DNA from: Deinococcus marmoris
GTDB lineage: Bacteria > Deinococcota > Deinococci > Deinococcales > Deinococcaceae
Length of the DNA: 14,946 bases
Assembly (NCBI RefSeq): GCF_001949125.1
Contig: NZ_MSTI01000142.1
Coordinates: 1 to 14,946 of the forward strand
Reading direction: 5' to 3'
Made by a program: the position numbers and the translations under genes. Positions 7,245 to 14,596 of the stretch are shown here, in pieces (the stretch's first letter is position 1; each line of letters starts with the position of its first letter). The notes below the pieces were generated by a model. It saw only the letters and a list, made by a program, of their open reading frames with translations. It did not search any database and was not told the origin of the DNA.

Positions 7245-7260
7245 AATGGTATAGACCAAG
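7245..7260 (+). promoter_or_regulatory. Predicted GntR/HutC-type operator, right copy
   Basis: aatggtatagaccaag is identical over 16 bp, in inverted orientation, to the site at 6927-6942. It contains the HutC-family core GTNTANAC flanked by TG and CA. It lies 82 nt before the isomerase start codon, just downstream of the best -35/-10 candidate. The centre-to-centre distance to the other copy is 318 bp, so looping or independent repression of each promoter are both possible. Confidence 0.8.
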
Positions 7261-7342
7261 CCTGAGAGTGGTGAGGTGACTGGAGGCCCAGGGTGGCTCT
7301 TGACCGTGCCGCCTTATTTTCCTGAACTGCCGAGAGGTCGAT

Positions 7343-9157
7343 ATGACTGTTCAACTGGATAGCCCTGATCAACTGGATAGCCCCGACATTCAAGTTTCCC
7401 AGCGCCCCGCTTCCAACTACGACAAATTCCCGAACATCACTGTGTCCGGGCAGCGGGTCTGGCGTGGCTGGCCCCAGATTTTCACCGAGTTGCGGCTCCA
7501 GGTCGAGCGGGCCACCAGCGCGCCGATCATTGTGGTGGACTGCTACCCTGGCACCGATCTGGCCGAACTGCACGAGGCCGCCGCCCAGCAATGGCCCGAT
7601 TGCGAACTGGTCAATGCCGAGGAAGCCGCGCTGGCCAGCGCCAGCCTGAGCGCGCTGTTGGAACGGTTCCTGACGCCTGACCGGGTGTTCGGGGTCATGT
7701 CGCCCCATGCGCTGCGTGAGTTTTACGATGCCGACAGGCTGGCGGCTTTGACTGTGCGGCTGACCCGTCGCAGCCGGCCCACCCTGGTTTACGGCTGGGG
7801 CGCGGCGCTGGCGGTCACTGATCCGACGCTGCTGGTGGTGGCCGATCTGGCACGCTGGGAGATTCAGGCCAGGCTGCGGCGCGGTCAGGGCAACTGGCAG
7901 GTGGCCAACGGCAGCGAGGACATCCTGCGCAAGTACAAGCGCGGCTTTTTTGTGGAATGGCGGGTGGCCGACCGGCACAAACTGGGCCTCAGCGCTCAGA
8001 TGGATTTCTATCTGGAAACGAATACGGCGGGCCAGCCGATGATGATCGAGCGCGGCGGGTACGAGGCCAGCCTGAATGCCGCCGCCTCGCGCCCCTTCCG
8101 CACGGTGCCGTTCTTTGATCCTGGCGTGTGGGGCGGGCAGTGGCTCAAGGAAGTCTGCGATCTGGACCGCAGCGCGGGCAACTTCGCCTGGGGGTTTGAC
8201 GGGGTGCCGGAAGAGAACAGTCTGCTGTTCGATTACGGCGGTGCAGCCGGGGGTGCGGTGCTGGAGATGCCCGCGCAGAATCTGGTGCTGGCGCGCCCCC
8301 GCGAACTGCTGGGCGAGATCACCTCTGCCCGCTTCGGCGCGGAATTTCCGATTCGCTTCGATTTTCTCGACACCATGGGCGGGGGTAACCTGTCGCTGCA
8401 AGTCCACCCGCTGACTGCCTATATCCAGCAACACTTCGGCATGGCCTACACGCAGGACGAGAGTTATTACCTGCTGGATGCGGGCGAGAACGCCACCGTC
8501 TATCTGGGCCTGAAAAACGGTGTGCAGAGAGAACAAATGCTGGCCGAACTCGAGGCCGCACAGAACGGACAACCCTTTGACGCCGGGCGCTACGTCAATG
8601 CCCTCCCCGCCCGCAAGCACGATCACTTCTCCATTCCGGCAGGCACCGTCCACTGTTCCGGCAAGGACACGATGGTGCTCGAAATCTCGGCCACGCCGTA
8701 CATCTTTACCTTCAAGCTGTGGGACTGGGGCCGCGTGGGCCTCGACGGTCAGCCGCGCCCGATTCATCTCCAGCACGGGGCGGCCAATATCCAGTGGGAG
8801 CGCGACGCCGACTGGGTGGAGAAAAATCTGCTGCATCTGACCCAGCCTGTGAGCAGCGGCGAGGGCTGGCGCGAGGAAAGCACCGGCATGAGCGAGCTGG
8901 AGTTCATCGAGACCCGCCGCCACTGGTTCAGCGTGCCGGTGCGCCATGACACCCATGGAACGGTCAATATCCTCAACCTGATCGAGGGCCGGGAAGCCGT
9001 CGTAGAAAGCCCTACAGGCGCGTTTGAGCCGTTCACGGTGCATTACGCCGAGACGTTTATCGTCCCCGCCGCCGTCGGCGAATACATCATCCGGCCAGCC
9101 GAGAAGGGTCAGGAAGTCGCCACCATCAAAGCCTACGTGCGCGGGACTGGGCGGTGA
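7343..9157 (+). CDS. Class I mannose-6-phosphate isomerase with N-terminal kinase-like domain
   Basis: A 604-residue cytoplasmic enzyme. The C-terminal half (about 310-600) is a cupin-type class I phosphomannose isomerase, interconverting mannose-6-phosphate and fructose-6-phosphate. Zinc-ligand motifs are QVHP (Gln353, His355), Glu373 in DESYYLLDA, and His437 in IPAGTVHCSG, followed by LEISATP and the KLWDWGR block. The first 300 residues match the long isomerase form found in Firmicutes. They have NYDKFP, VVDCYPGTD (64-72) where a nucleoside-kinase P-loop would sit but without its Gly-Lys-Ser, VADLARWEIQ (166-175) and YKRGFFVEWR. They look like a uridine-kinase-type fold that has lost the P-loop. 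ATG 7343 has GAGAGG about 6 nt upstream. It is the first gene of the rightward operon. Its TGA overlaps the next GTG. An 18-bp tandem repeat gives QLDSPDQLDSPD near the start. Confidence 0.9.
   Translation: MTVQLDSPDQLDSPDIQVSQRPASNYDKFPNITVSGQRVWRGWPQIFTELRLQVERATSAPIIVVDCYPGTDLAELHEAAAQQWPDCELVNAEEAALASASLSALLERFLTPDRVFGVMSPHALREFYDADRLAALTVRLTRRSRPTLVYGWGAALAVTDPTLLVVADLARWEIQARLRRGQGNWQVANGSEDILRKYKRGFFVEWRVADRHKLGLSAQMDFYLETNTAGQPMMIERGGYEASLNAAASRPFRTVPFFDPGVWGGQWLKEVCDLDRSAGNFAWGFDGVPEENSLLFDYGGAAGGAVLEMPAQNLVLARPRELLGEITSARFGAEFPIRFDFLDTMGGGNLSLQVHPLTAYIQQHFGMAYTQDESYYLLDAGENATVYLGLKNGVQREQMLAELEAAQNGQPFDAGRYVNALPARKHDHFSIPAGTVHCSGKDTMVLEISATPYIFTFKLWDWGRVGLDGQPRPIHLQHGAANIQWERDADWVEKNLLHLTQPVSSGEGWREESTGMSELEFIETRRHWFSVPVRHDTHGTVNILNLIEGREAVVESPTGAFEPFTVHYAETFIVPAAVGEYIIRPAEKGQEVATIKAYVRGTGR
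7351..7386. repeat. 18-bp tandem duplication at the isomerase 5' end
   Basis: tcaactggatagccctga (7351-7368) is followed directly by a copy differing at one base (7369-7386). It encodes a doubled QLDSPD before the conserved part of the isomerase begins at about residue 25, so it lengthens a dispensable N-terminal tail. Confidence 0.95.
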
Positions 9158-10311
9158 ACACCTCTGTCCTCGCCCCGCTGCGCCCGCAGGTAGAGGCATT
9201 TCTGTCCTCCGCCCTGCCGCTGTGGTTCGGGGAGGGTCTGGACGAGGGGCAGGGCATGTTCGTGGAAGCGCTGAGCTTTGACGGTCAATCCCTGCGTGGG
9301 CTGCCGCGCCGCGCCCGCGTGCAGGCCCGTCAGCTCTACGTGCTGGGACTGGCCTATGAACGGGGAGAATTTGTCGGGTCTGCCCAGCAACACGCCGAAC
9401 TGATGGAACGTGTCATGGAGTCGGTGACGCGCAGTTACGGCGCACTGGGCGGCGGCTTTCACACCCTGGTGGGCGCCGAAGGTCAGGTGCTGGATTCGGC
9501 GCGCGTGCTGTATGACCAGGCGTTCTATCTGATGGCCCTGGCCTGGCTCTACCGGGTCACGGGGAAAGTCAGCTACCGCGAAGAGGCAGAGGAGTTGTGG
9601 GGCTTCATCGAAACCCTGCGTGACCCGCGCAACGGCGGCTTCCAGCTCAGCGACGCGCCTGAGTCTTTGCCCCGCCAGCAGAACCCACACATGCACCTGT
9701 TTGAAGCCTGCTTGCTGTGCGCCGAGTTGCTGGGCAAAGTGCCCTGGCTGGCGCGGGCCGACGAACTTTACACGCTGTTTCAGACGCGCTTTCTGGATAC
9801 CACCACTGGCCCACAGCCTTTCCTGCGCGAGTTCTTCACGGCGGACTGGCAGCCCGACCCGGCCACGGGCGATCACCTCGATCCCGGCCACCATTACGAA
9901 TGGACCTGGCTGCTGGGCCGTTACCGGACGCTCGGTGGTGCGGCGGCGCCCGAATTGCCCCTGCTCTACAACACAGCCTGCGCCTGGGGCACAGACCGCG
10001 ACGGCCTGGCCTACGACGAGATGCTGACTGGAGGCCGCGAGTTGCGCCCCACCAAACGGCTGTGGGTGCAGTGCGAGGTGCTCAAGGGCCACCTGGCCTA
10101 CGCGCACTGGAGCGGTGACGCGCAGGCTCTGGAACGCGCGCGGCACGTCCTCGGCAACATCTTGAGCCAGTACCTGACGCCGCAGGGCACCTGGGCGGAC
10201 CAGTTGTCGCGGGACCACAGGAATATCAGCGAAAATTCGCCCTCCAGCACGCTGTATCACCTTTATGTAGCGCTGAACGAGGCATTGCCCGCGCTGGCGG
10301 CAACACCGTGA
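9154..10311 (+). CDS. AGE-family sugar epimerase/isomerase (mannose isomerase-like)
   Basis: A 385-residue (alpha/alpha)6-barrel enzyme of the N-acylglucosamine 2-epimerase superfamily, of normal length. Family motifs appear in order: RARVQARQLY (53-62), YDQAFYLMAL (120-129), NPHMHLFEACL (177-187), DPGHHYEWTWLL (243-254), LWVQCEVLKG (303-312) and the catalytic-His segment STLYHLY (His369). The two histidines (about 246 and 369) act as acid and base in this family. Members include GlcNAc 2-epimerase, mannose isomerase (mannose to fructose), YihS and cellobiose/mannobiose 2-epimerase. The neighbouring mannose-6-phosphate isomerase and alpha-mannosidase make mannose or a mannoside the likeliest substrate (inference). 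The start is GTG 9154, overlapping the isomerase stop as GTGA; no strong Shine-Dalgarno, so translation is probably coupled. Its own stop overlaps the kinase GTG the same way. Confidence 0.92.
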   Translation: MNTSVLAPLRPQVEAFLSSALPLWFGEGLDEGQGMFVEALSFDGQSLRGLPRRARVQARQLYVLGLAYERGEFVGSAQQHAELMERVMESVTRSYGALGGGFHTLVGAEGQVLDSARVLYDQAFYLMALAWLYRVTGKVSYREEAEELWGFIETLRDPRNGGFQLSDAPESLPRQQNPHMHLFEACLLCAELLGKVPWLARADELYTLFQTRFLDTTTGPQPFLREFFTADWQPDPATGDHLDPGHHYEWTWLLGRYRTLGGAAAPELPLLYNTACAWGTDRDGLAYDEMLTGGRELRPTKRLWVQCEVLKGHLAYAHWSGDAQALERARHVLGNILSQYLTPQGTWADQLSRDHRNISENSPSSTLYHLYVALNEALPALAATP

Positions 10312-11207
10312 CTTTTCCAGACGCGGTACTGGCGCTGGATATCGGCGGCACGCACGTCACGGCGGCGAGCGTGACCGCAGGTGAACTCGGGCCGCAGGTT
10401 CGTCTCGCGGTAGACGGCAGGGCCAGTGCGGGAGAAATTCTGGAGATCTGGGCCAGGGGGGCGCTGCTGGGCGTGGGCCAGACGCCAGTTTCAGCCGTGG
10501 GCATCTCGGTGCCCGGTCCTTTCGATTACGCCGGGGGGATCGCCCGTTTTGAACACAAACTGAGTGCATTGAAGGACCTGGATATCGGCGCGGCGCTGAG
10601 AGAACGCTGGCAGGGGACCCCTCTGGATGGCCTGTCCATCTCTTTTTTCAACGACGCGGTGGCGTTCGCGCTGGGCGAGTCCACGGCCCGGCAGGGGCAG
10701 GGGATCCACCGGCTGCTGGGCCTGACCCTGGGGACTGGCCTGGGCAGCGGTTTTATCGTGGATGGCCGCCCAGGCACGGCGGAAGAGGGCGTGCCTTCAG
10801 GCGGCGAGGTCTGGCAACTGCCCTTTCGCGGCGGCGTCGTCGAGGACTTCACCAGCGCGCCCGCCCTGCGCCGCGCCTATCAGGCCCTGAGCGGTGAGGA
10901 ACTGGACGCCCGACAGATTGCTCAGCTTGCGGAGACGGACAACGCTCGCGCACAACAGGTCTACCAGGACCTCGGACGCGATCTAGCCGCCGCACTCTCT
11001 CCCTGCGTGCAGGTTTTTCGGCCTGATCTGATCGTCCTCGGCGGTCAGGTGTCCCGCGCGTGGGCGCATTTTGAGACGCCGCTGCGGGCTGGACTCAGGC
11101 CCTTCAAGGTCGCGTGCAGTTCCTTGTTGGACGAGGCCAACCTGCTGGGTGCGGCGGCGCTGTACCGGCCCATGCTGGGGCTGAGTCCGCCGCTGGACGC
11201 CCGGTGA
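10308..11207 (+). CDS. ROK-family sugar kinase lacking the zinc motif
   Basis: A 299-residue kinase of the ROK family (glucokinase, mannokinase, fructokinase, ManNAc kinase). The phosphate loop is LALDIGGTHVT (Asp11). The catalytic Asp116 lies in FFNDAVAFALGE and the second phosphate segment is LTLGTGLGSGF (139-149). The conserved HxxxxxxxCxCGxxGC zinc site is missing: the equivalent region reads SGGEVWQLPFRGGVVEDF (about 164-181). It therefore belongs to the zinc-free minority or to a diverged specificity. It would phosphorylate the hexose released or isomerised by the neighbouring enzymes, supplying mannose-6-phosphate or fructose-6-phosphate (inference). GTG 10308 overlaps the epimerase stop (GTGA). 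A 41-nt gap without an evident promoter separates it from the binding-protein gene. Confidence 0.9.
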   Translation: MTFPDAVLALDIGGTHVTAASVTAGELGPQVRLAVDGRASAGEILEIWARGALLGVGQTPVSAVGISVPGPFDYAGGIARFEHKLSALKDLDIGAALRERWQGTPLDGLSISFFNDAVAFALGESTARQGQGIHRLLGLTLGTGLGSGFIVDGRPGTAEEGVPSGGEVWQLPFRGGVVEDFTSAPALRRAYQALSGEELDARQIAQLAETDNARAQQVYQDLGRDLAAALSPCVQVFRPDLIVLGGQVSRAWAHFETPLRAGLRPFKVACSSLLDEANLLGAAALYRPMLGLSPPLDAR

Positions 11208-11248
11208 TCTACACGAAGCCAACGTCTTTTTCCTCAATGGAGGTTTTT

Positions 11249-12490
11249 ATGATCAAGCTCACGAAGTCGTTTCCGCTGGTTCTGACCCTCGCCCTCTCGG
11301 TGGCCGCTGCACAGACGCTTGAGCTTTACAACGACAAACCCGACTGGAACAACAACTACACCAAGGTTGGCGATCTGGGTGCCAAGAGCGGCGCAGGCTT
11401 CAAAGGGGTGACCTTCGCCGATCCCAGCACCTATCAGGCCGCCGTGCGGACCTCCCTGAGTACCAGCAAAGCGCCGGCCATGTTCACCTGGTGGTCCGGC
11501 TACCGCATGAAAGACCTCGTCGAGTCCGGCACCCTTCAGGACCTGACGCCCATCTGGCAGAAGTACCAGAAGGCCGGGGAGTACGGCTCGGACCTGGCGA
11601 AGGCGTTCACCTTTGACGGCAAAATCTACGCGCTGCCCAACAACGTGGCGTACTGGGCCGTGTTCTACAACAAAAAAGCCTATAAGGACGCTGGGATTAC
11701 CCCGCCCACCACCTGGGCGCAACTGGAGTCCAACAACGCCAAGCTCAAGGCCAGGGGCGTGACCGCTTTCGGGCAATCCGTGGAGGACCGCTGGCCCGCC
11801 TTCATCTGGTTCGAGGAATTCCTGACCCGCCAGGACCCGGACCTGTACGAGCGGCTCATGGTGGGCAAGGCCAAGTACACCGATCCGGGGGTCACCAAGG
11901 TGTTCACCACCTGGAAAGGCTGGATGGATAAGGGTTACTTCACGCCCGCCAGCACGGGCTTCGGCTCGGGCGGCACCAACGGCATGGCCAAGCTGTTCGC
12001 CCAGGGCAAGCTCGCCAACATCCTGGCAGGTGACTGGTATACCGCCACCATTGCCGGGACAGGCATGAAACCCGGTGACGACTACGGCGTGTTCATCCTG
12101 CCCACCATGAATGCCAAGGCCAGGCCGGTCATCATCTACGAGGCCAGCCCGTTGATCGTCTCCAAGAACGCGGCCAACAAGGCGCAGGCCCTGAAAGTCG
12201 CCGACTTCTGGATGTCGGCCAAGGCACAGACGCTGTGGAGCAACCTGCAAAGCTTCACGCCGGTGAACAACGAGGTGACAGTGGACAATCCCGTGACCAA
12301 GGAGCTGACCAGCGCGCTGAGCAAGAGCAAGCCGCGCCTGATCAACCGGATCTGGGAAGCCACCCCCACCGAGATCATCGAACCCGGCGTAGACGAGCTG
12401 AGCAAATTTATGCTGGACCCCAGCACCCAGACGCAGGTCCAGGCCAACCTCCAGAAGCTGGCCGACGCTTACTGGAGCAAGCAGAAGTAG
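11249..12490 (+). CDS. CUT1 sugar ABC transporter, extracellular substrate-binding protein
   Basis: A 413-residue periplasmic-type solute-binding protein (SBP family 1, MalE-like). An N-terminal signal peptide (KLTKSFPLVLTLALSVAAAQ) has a likely signal peptidase I site after Ala21. There is no lipobox Cys, so it is secreted free, not lipid-anchored. Typical SBP_1 text includes FTWWSGYRMKDLVESGTLQDL, YALPNNVAYWAVFYNKKAYKDAG with TTWAQLE, and AQGKLANILAGDWY. Many Trp and Tyr residues fit a sugar-stacking pocket. I chose the ATG at 11249, not the longer frame to 11114, because GGAGG lies exactly 5 nt upstream, the signal peptide then starts the protein, and the longer frame overlaps the kinase. 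It would capture the sugar imported by the two permeases; the context suggests mannosides or mannose. Confidence 0.93.
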   Translation: MIKLTKSFPLVLTLALSVAAAQTLELYNDKPDWNNNYTKVGDLGAKSGAGFKGVTFADPSTYQAAVRTSLSTSKAPAMFTWWSGYRMKDLVESGTLQDLTPIWQKYQKAGEYGSDLAKAFTFDGKIYALPNNVAYWAVFYNKKAYKDAGITPPTTWAQLESNNAKLKARGVTAFGQSVEDRWPAFIWFEEFLTRQDPDLYERLMVGKAKYTDPGVTKVFTTWKGWMDKGYFTPASTGFGSGGTNGMAKLFAQGKLANILAGDWYTATIAGTGMKPGDDYGVFILPTMNAKARPVIIYEASPLIVSKNAANKAQALKVADFWMSAKAQTLWSNLQSFTPVNNEVTVDNPVTKELTSALSKSKPRLINRIWEATPTEIIEPGVDELSKFMLDPSTQTQVQANLQKLADAYWSKQK

Positions 12491-12521
12491 CCGGGCCGCA
12501 CGCCTGACATTCCAGCCTCAA

Positions 12522-12551
12522 AAAAGGCGCTGCGGCAGCGTGGCGTCTTTT
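12522..12551 (+). terminator. Intercistronic hairpin with T-rich 3' side (attenuator or mRNA stabiliser)
   Basis: The arms at 12522-12534 and 12539-12551 form an uninterrupted 13-bp RNA stem, including three G-U pairs, closed by a 4-base loop GCAG. The stem's 3' arm ends in TCTTTT and a further TTTTT run follows at 12557-12561. It lies between the binding-protein and first permease genes. Such a structure usually protects the upstream message or terminates most transcripts, giving much more binding protein than permease. Confidence 0.75.
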
Positions 12552-12580
12552 CAACGTTTTTCAAAGGAGCCTGACCGATC

Positions 12581-13507
12581 ATGACCGTGACCCAGCAGGG
12601 CCGTACCCCGGCCAGACGCGCGTCTGCCAGACGTTCCACAGCCGCTTCGCTGGCCCCGTACCTCTTTGTTCTGCCAGCGGTCTTCTTCGTGGCGGTCTTT
12701 TTGCTCGCCCCCATGCTGTACACCTTCTGGCAGAGCTTCACTGACGCCGATGGATTGCGGACGCCCAACCTCGTGGGCCTGAGGAACTACGCCGAGCTGT
12801 TGACCAGCTCCAATTTCACCCTGTCGCTTCGCAACACCCTGATCTGGGTGGTGGCGTCGGTGGTCTTGCCTGTGGGCCTGGCCTTTGCGCTGGCACTGGC
12901 GCTGGAACGGGTGGTGGGCGGCAACTTTTTCCGCACGGCGCTGTACTTGCCGTCCACGCTGGCGGCGGCGGCGGCGGGCGTGCTGTTCAGTTTTATTTTC
13001 GATCCGACCAGCGGCGTGCTGAATGCGGCGCTGGGAGCGCTGGGTTTCAGTTCGTTGAGCCAGACCGAATGGCTCTTCCGCTCGCCGCTGAACACCTGGT
13101 CCATGATTGCCACGTACACCTGGCAGAGCGTGGGGGCCAACCTGATGATCTTCCTGATCGGCCTGCAAAGCCTGCCGCGCGAGCCGCTGGAGGCCGCCAA
13201 GATCGACGGGGCCAGCGGCCTGAAATTCCCCCGCCTGATCACCCTGCCGCTGATGACCCCCTATGTCACCATCGCCGCATTGATGGCGGCGGTCAACGGC
13301 TTCAAGGTCTTTGACCTGATCTGGGTGATGACCCAGGGCGGCCCGGCCCGCAGCAGCGAAACGCTGGCCGTCACCATGTACCGCGAGGGCTTCATCCTCT
13401 TTCACCAGGGCGTGAGTGCGGCCATCGCCGTGGTCATCTCGCTGATCGCCCTGGCCTTCTCGTACTTCTACCTGCGCAACGTGATGGACAAGGAGAGCCA
13501 CGTATGA
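12581..13507 (+). CDS. CUT1 sugar ABC transporter permease, MalF/UgpA-type
   Basis: A 308-residue integral membrane protein with about six transmembrane segments, the first at about 26-50 after a basic cytoplasmic N-terminus (RRASARRSTAAS). The EAA loop that docks on the ATPase is EAAKIDGASGLKFPRLITLPL, written here as EAAKIDGA at 204-211 through TLPL at 221-224. GGPARSSETL near the C-terminal end is typical of MalF-type CUT1 permeases. It lacks the large periplasmic P2 loop of enteric MalF. The ATG at 12581 is preceded by AAAGGAG with an 11-nt spacer, slightly long. Its end overlaps the next permease start as ATGA. It forms the channel with the following permease; no ATP-binding protein is encoded in this window. 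Confidence 0.93.
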   Translation: MTVTQQGRTPARRASARRSTAASLAPYLFVLPAVFFVAVFLLAPMLYTFWQSFTDADGLRTPNLVGLRNYAELLTSSNFTLSLRNTLIWVVASVVLPVGLAFALALALERVVGGNFFRTALYLPSTLAAAAAGVLFSFIFDPTSGVLNAALGALGFSSLSQTEWLFRSPLNTWSMIATYTWQSVGANLMIFLIGLQSLPREPLEAAKIDGASGLKFPRLITLPLMTPYVTIAALMAAVNGFKVFDLIWVMTQGGPARSSETLAVTMYREGFILFHQGVSAAIAVVISLIALAFSYFYLRNVMDKESHV

Positions 13508-14391
13508 CCACGGCTTCTGGCGGTTTCACGCCGCCCAACGCGGGCAAATCGGCGCGGGCGCGCAAGGAGCGCACGCGCATGGTGGCGGGCGGGGTGCTGG
13601 GCGGCATCATCTGCGTGTTCTGGCTGCTGCCGCTGCTGCTGGTGTTCATGAACGCCTTCAAGGACAAGCGCGAATACAACATGGGCGAGAGCTGGCAATT
13701 GCCGCAGGGCTTTCACCTCTGGGAGAACCTGCAAAACGCCTGGGGGCAGGGTCTGGGCAGCGGTTTTTTCAACAGCCTGAGCTACGGCCTGGTGGGTTCG
13801 GCGGGAGCCATTCTGCTGGCGTCGCTGGCTGCTTTCGGCATCGTGCGGTTGAAGTTGCCGCGAGGGCTGTGGTGGTTTTTGCTGATCTATTCCGGCACCA
13901 TCTTCCCGTTTCAGGTTTACCTGATTCCGCTGTTCAAGGCATACACCAGTTTCGGCCTGTACGACACCTGGGTGGGTATGGTGCTGTTCTATATCGCCAT
14001 TTGCATCCCGTTTTGCACCTTCGTCATGCGCGGCTTTTTCATCTCGATGCCCTGGGATTTTCAGGAAGCGGCCAGACTGGACGGCTGCAACGACTGGATG
14101 ATTTTCTGGAAGATCATGCTGCCGCTGACCCGCGCGCCCATGCTGGTGCTGCTGCTGTTTCAGTTCACCTGGATCTGGAATGACCTGCTGTTTGGCCTGG
14201 TCCTGAGCAAGTCGGACAACGTGCGCCCGATCATGCCCACCCTGGCCGGGATGCAGGGCCTCTATGCGGGCAGCGACGGCCCCACCCTGATCGCGGCGGT
14301 CATGATCGCCAGTCTGCCCACCCTGCTGCTGTTCCTGTTGCTGCGCCCCTACTTCATGCAGGGACTGAGGCTAAGCAGCGTGGGCGACTGA
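13504..14391 (+). CDS. CUT1 sugar ABC transporter permease, MalG/UgpE-type
   Basis: A 295-residue permease with about six membrane segments, the first at about 27-49. FFNSLSYG is the conserved start of the core domain, PFQVYLIPLF the typical MalG-type segment, and the EAA loop begins with EAARLDGCNDW (188-198) and ends in IMLPLTR (204-210). It pairs with the preceding permease. ATG 13504 overlaps that gene's stop (ATGA), with AAGGAGA about 9 nt upstream. A 16-nt gap leads to the alpha-mannosidase start, so all are probably co-transcribed. The ATPase must be supplied from elsewhere, as is common for CUT1 systems sharing an MsmX/UgpC-type ATPase. Confidence 0.93.
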   Translation: MTTASGGFTPPNAGKSARARKERTRMVAGGVLGGIICVFWLLPLLLVFMNAFKDKREYNMGESWQLPQGFHLWENLQNAWGQGLGSGFFNSLSYGLVGSAGAILLASLAAFGIVRLKLPRGLWWFLLIYSGTIFPFQVYLIPLFKAYTSFGLYDTWVGMVLFYIAICIPFCTFVMRGFFISMPWDFQEAARLDGCNDWMIFWKIMLPLTRAPMLVLLLFQFTWIWNDLLFGLVLSKSDNVRPIMPTLAGMQGLYAGSDGPTLIAAVMIASLPTLLLFLLLRPYFMQGLRLSSVGD

Positions 14392-14407
14392 AGGGGATGG
14401 CCCCGGT

Positions 14408-14596
14408 ATGGTCAACGAACTCTGGCTGATCCACCACTCGCATACTGATATTGGCTTTACTCAGCCGCAGCGCATTGTTTTTGAGCTTCACAACCAGTTC
14501 ATTGATCAGGCACTGGACCTCATAGACCAGACCGCCGATCTGCCGGACGACGCCTGTTTTCGATGGACCTGTGGGAGCGCAGGCCTGGTCTGGTAA
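14408..14596 (+). pseudogene. GH38-type alpha-mannosidase, N-terminal stub interrupted by an insertion sequence
   Basis: The first 55 codons read as the start of a GH38 N-terminal domain. LIHHSHTDIGFTQPQ contains the His12-x-Asp14 metal-ligand pair of GH38, and ACFRWTC at about 49-55 matches the strand where family members continue FRWTCE. After the Cys codon ending at 14572 the similarity stops, and the frame ends at a TAA at 14594-14596 inside foreign sequence. A functional GH38 enzyme is roughly 800-1000 residues, so this is a disrupted gene. The rest may lie beyond the window, after the element. Some related HxD proteins (DUF5054-like) share the N-terminal motif, so the GH38 call is good but not certain. 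It would have cleaved alpha-mannosides brought in by the transporter encoded just upstream. Confidence 0.75.

Larger units (their letters stand above)
6866..7342. promoter_or_regulatory. Divergent control region between the two sugar operons
   Basis: 477 bp with no convincing gene separate the two divergent first genes. The 16-bp palindromic sites lie about 60 nt before the SDR start and about 82 nt before the isomerase start. Between them, 302 bp hold one weak rightward frame (ATG 6974 to TGA 7205-7207, 77 residues). It has AGGGAGG just upstream but matches nothing I recognise, and its stop overlaps a likely -35 element. Confidence 0.7.

Noticed and set aside
6927..7260. The 16-bp inverted repeats as terminal repeats of a small non-autonomous element (MITE)
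   Set aside because: The repeats are themselves near-palindromes matching the operator type of the GntR protein encoded in the adjacent operon, and both sit at promoter-like distances. No target duplication is visible.
7226..9199. Very long minus-strand open frame (657 codons) opposite the isomerase
   Set aside because: It is a codon-bias shadow of the GC-rich isomerase gene. It lacks recognisable motifs, and the plus strand has clear PMI motifs.
12031..12044. GGTATACC in the binding-protein gene as a third operator
   Set aside because: It does not fit the GTNTANAC spacing and is inside coding sequence.
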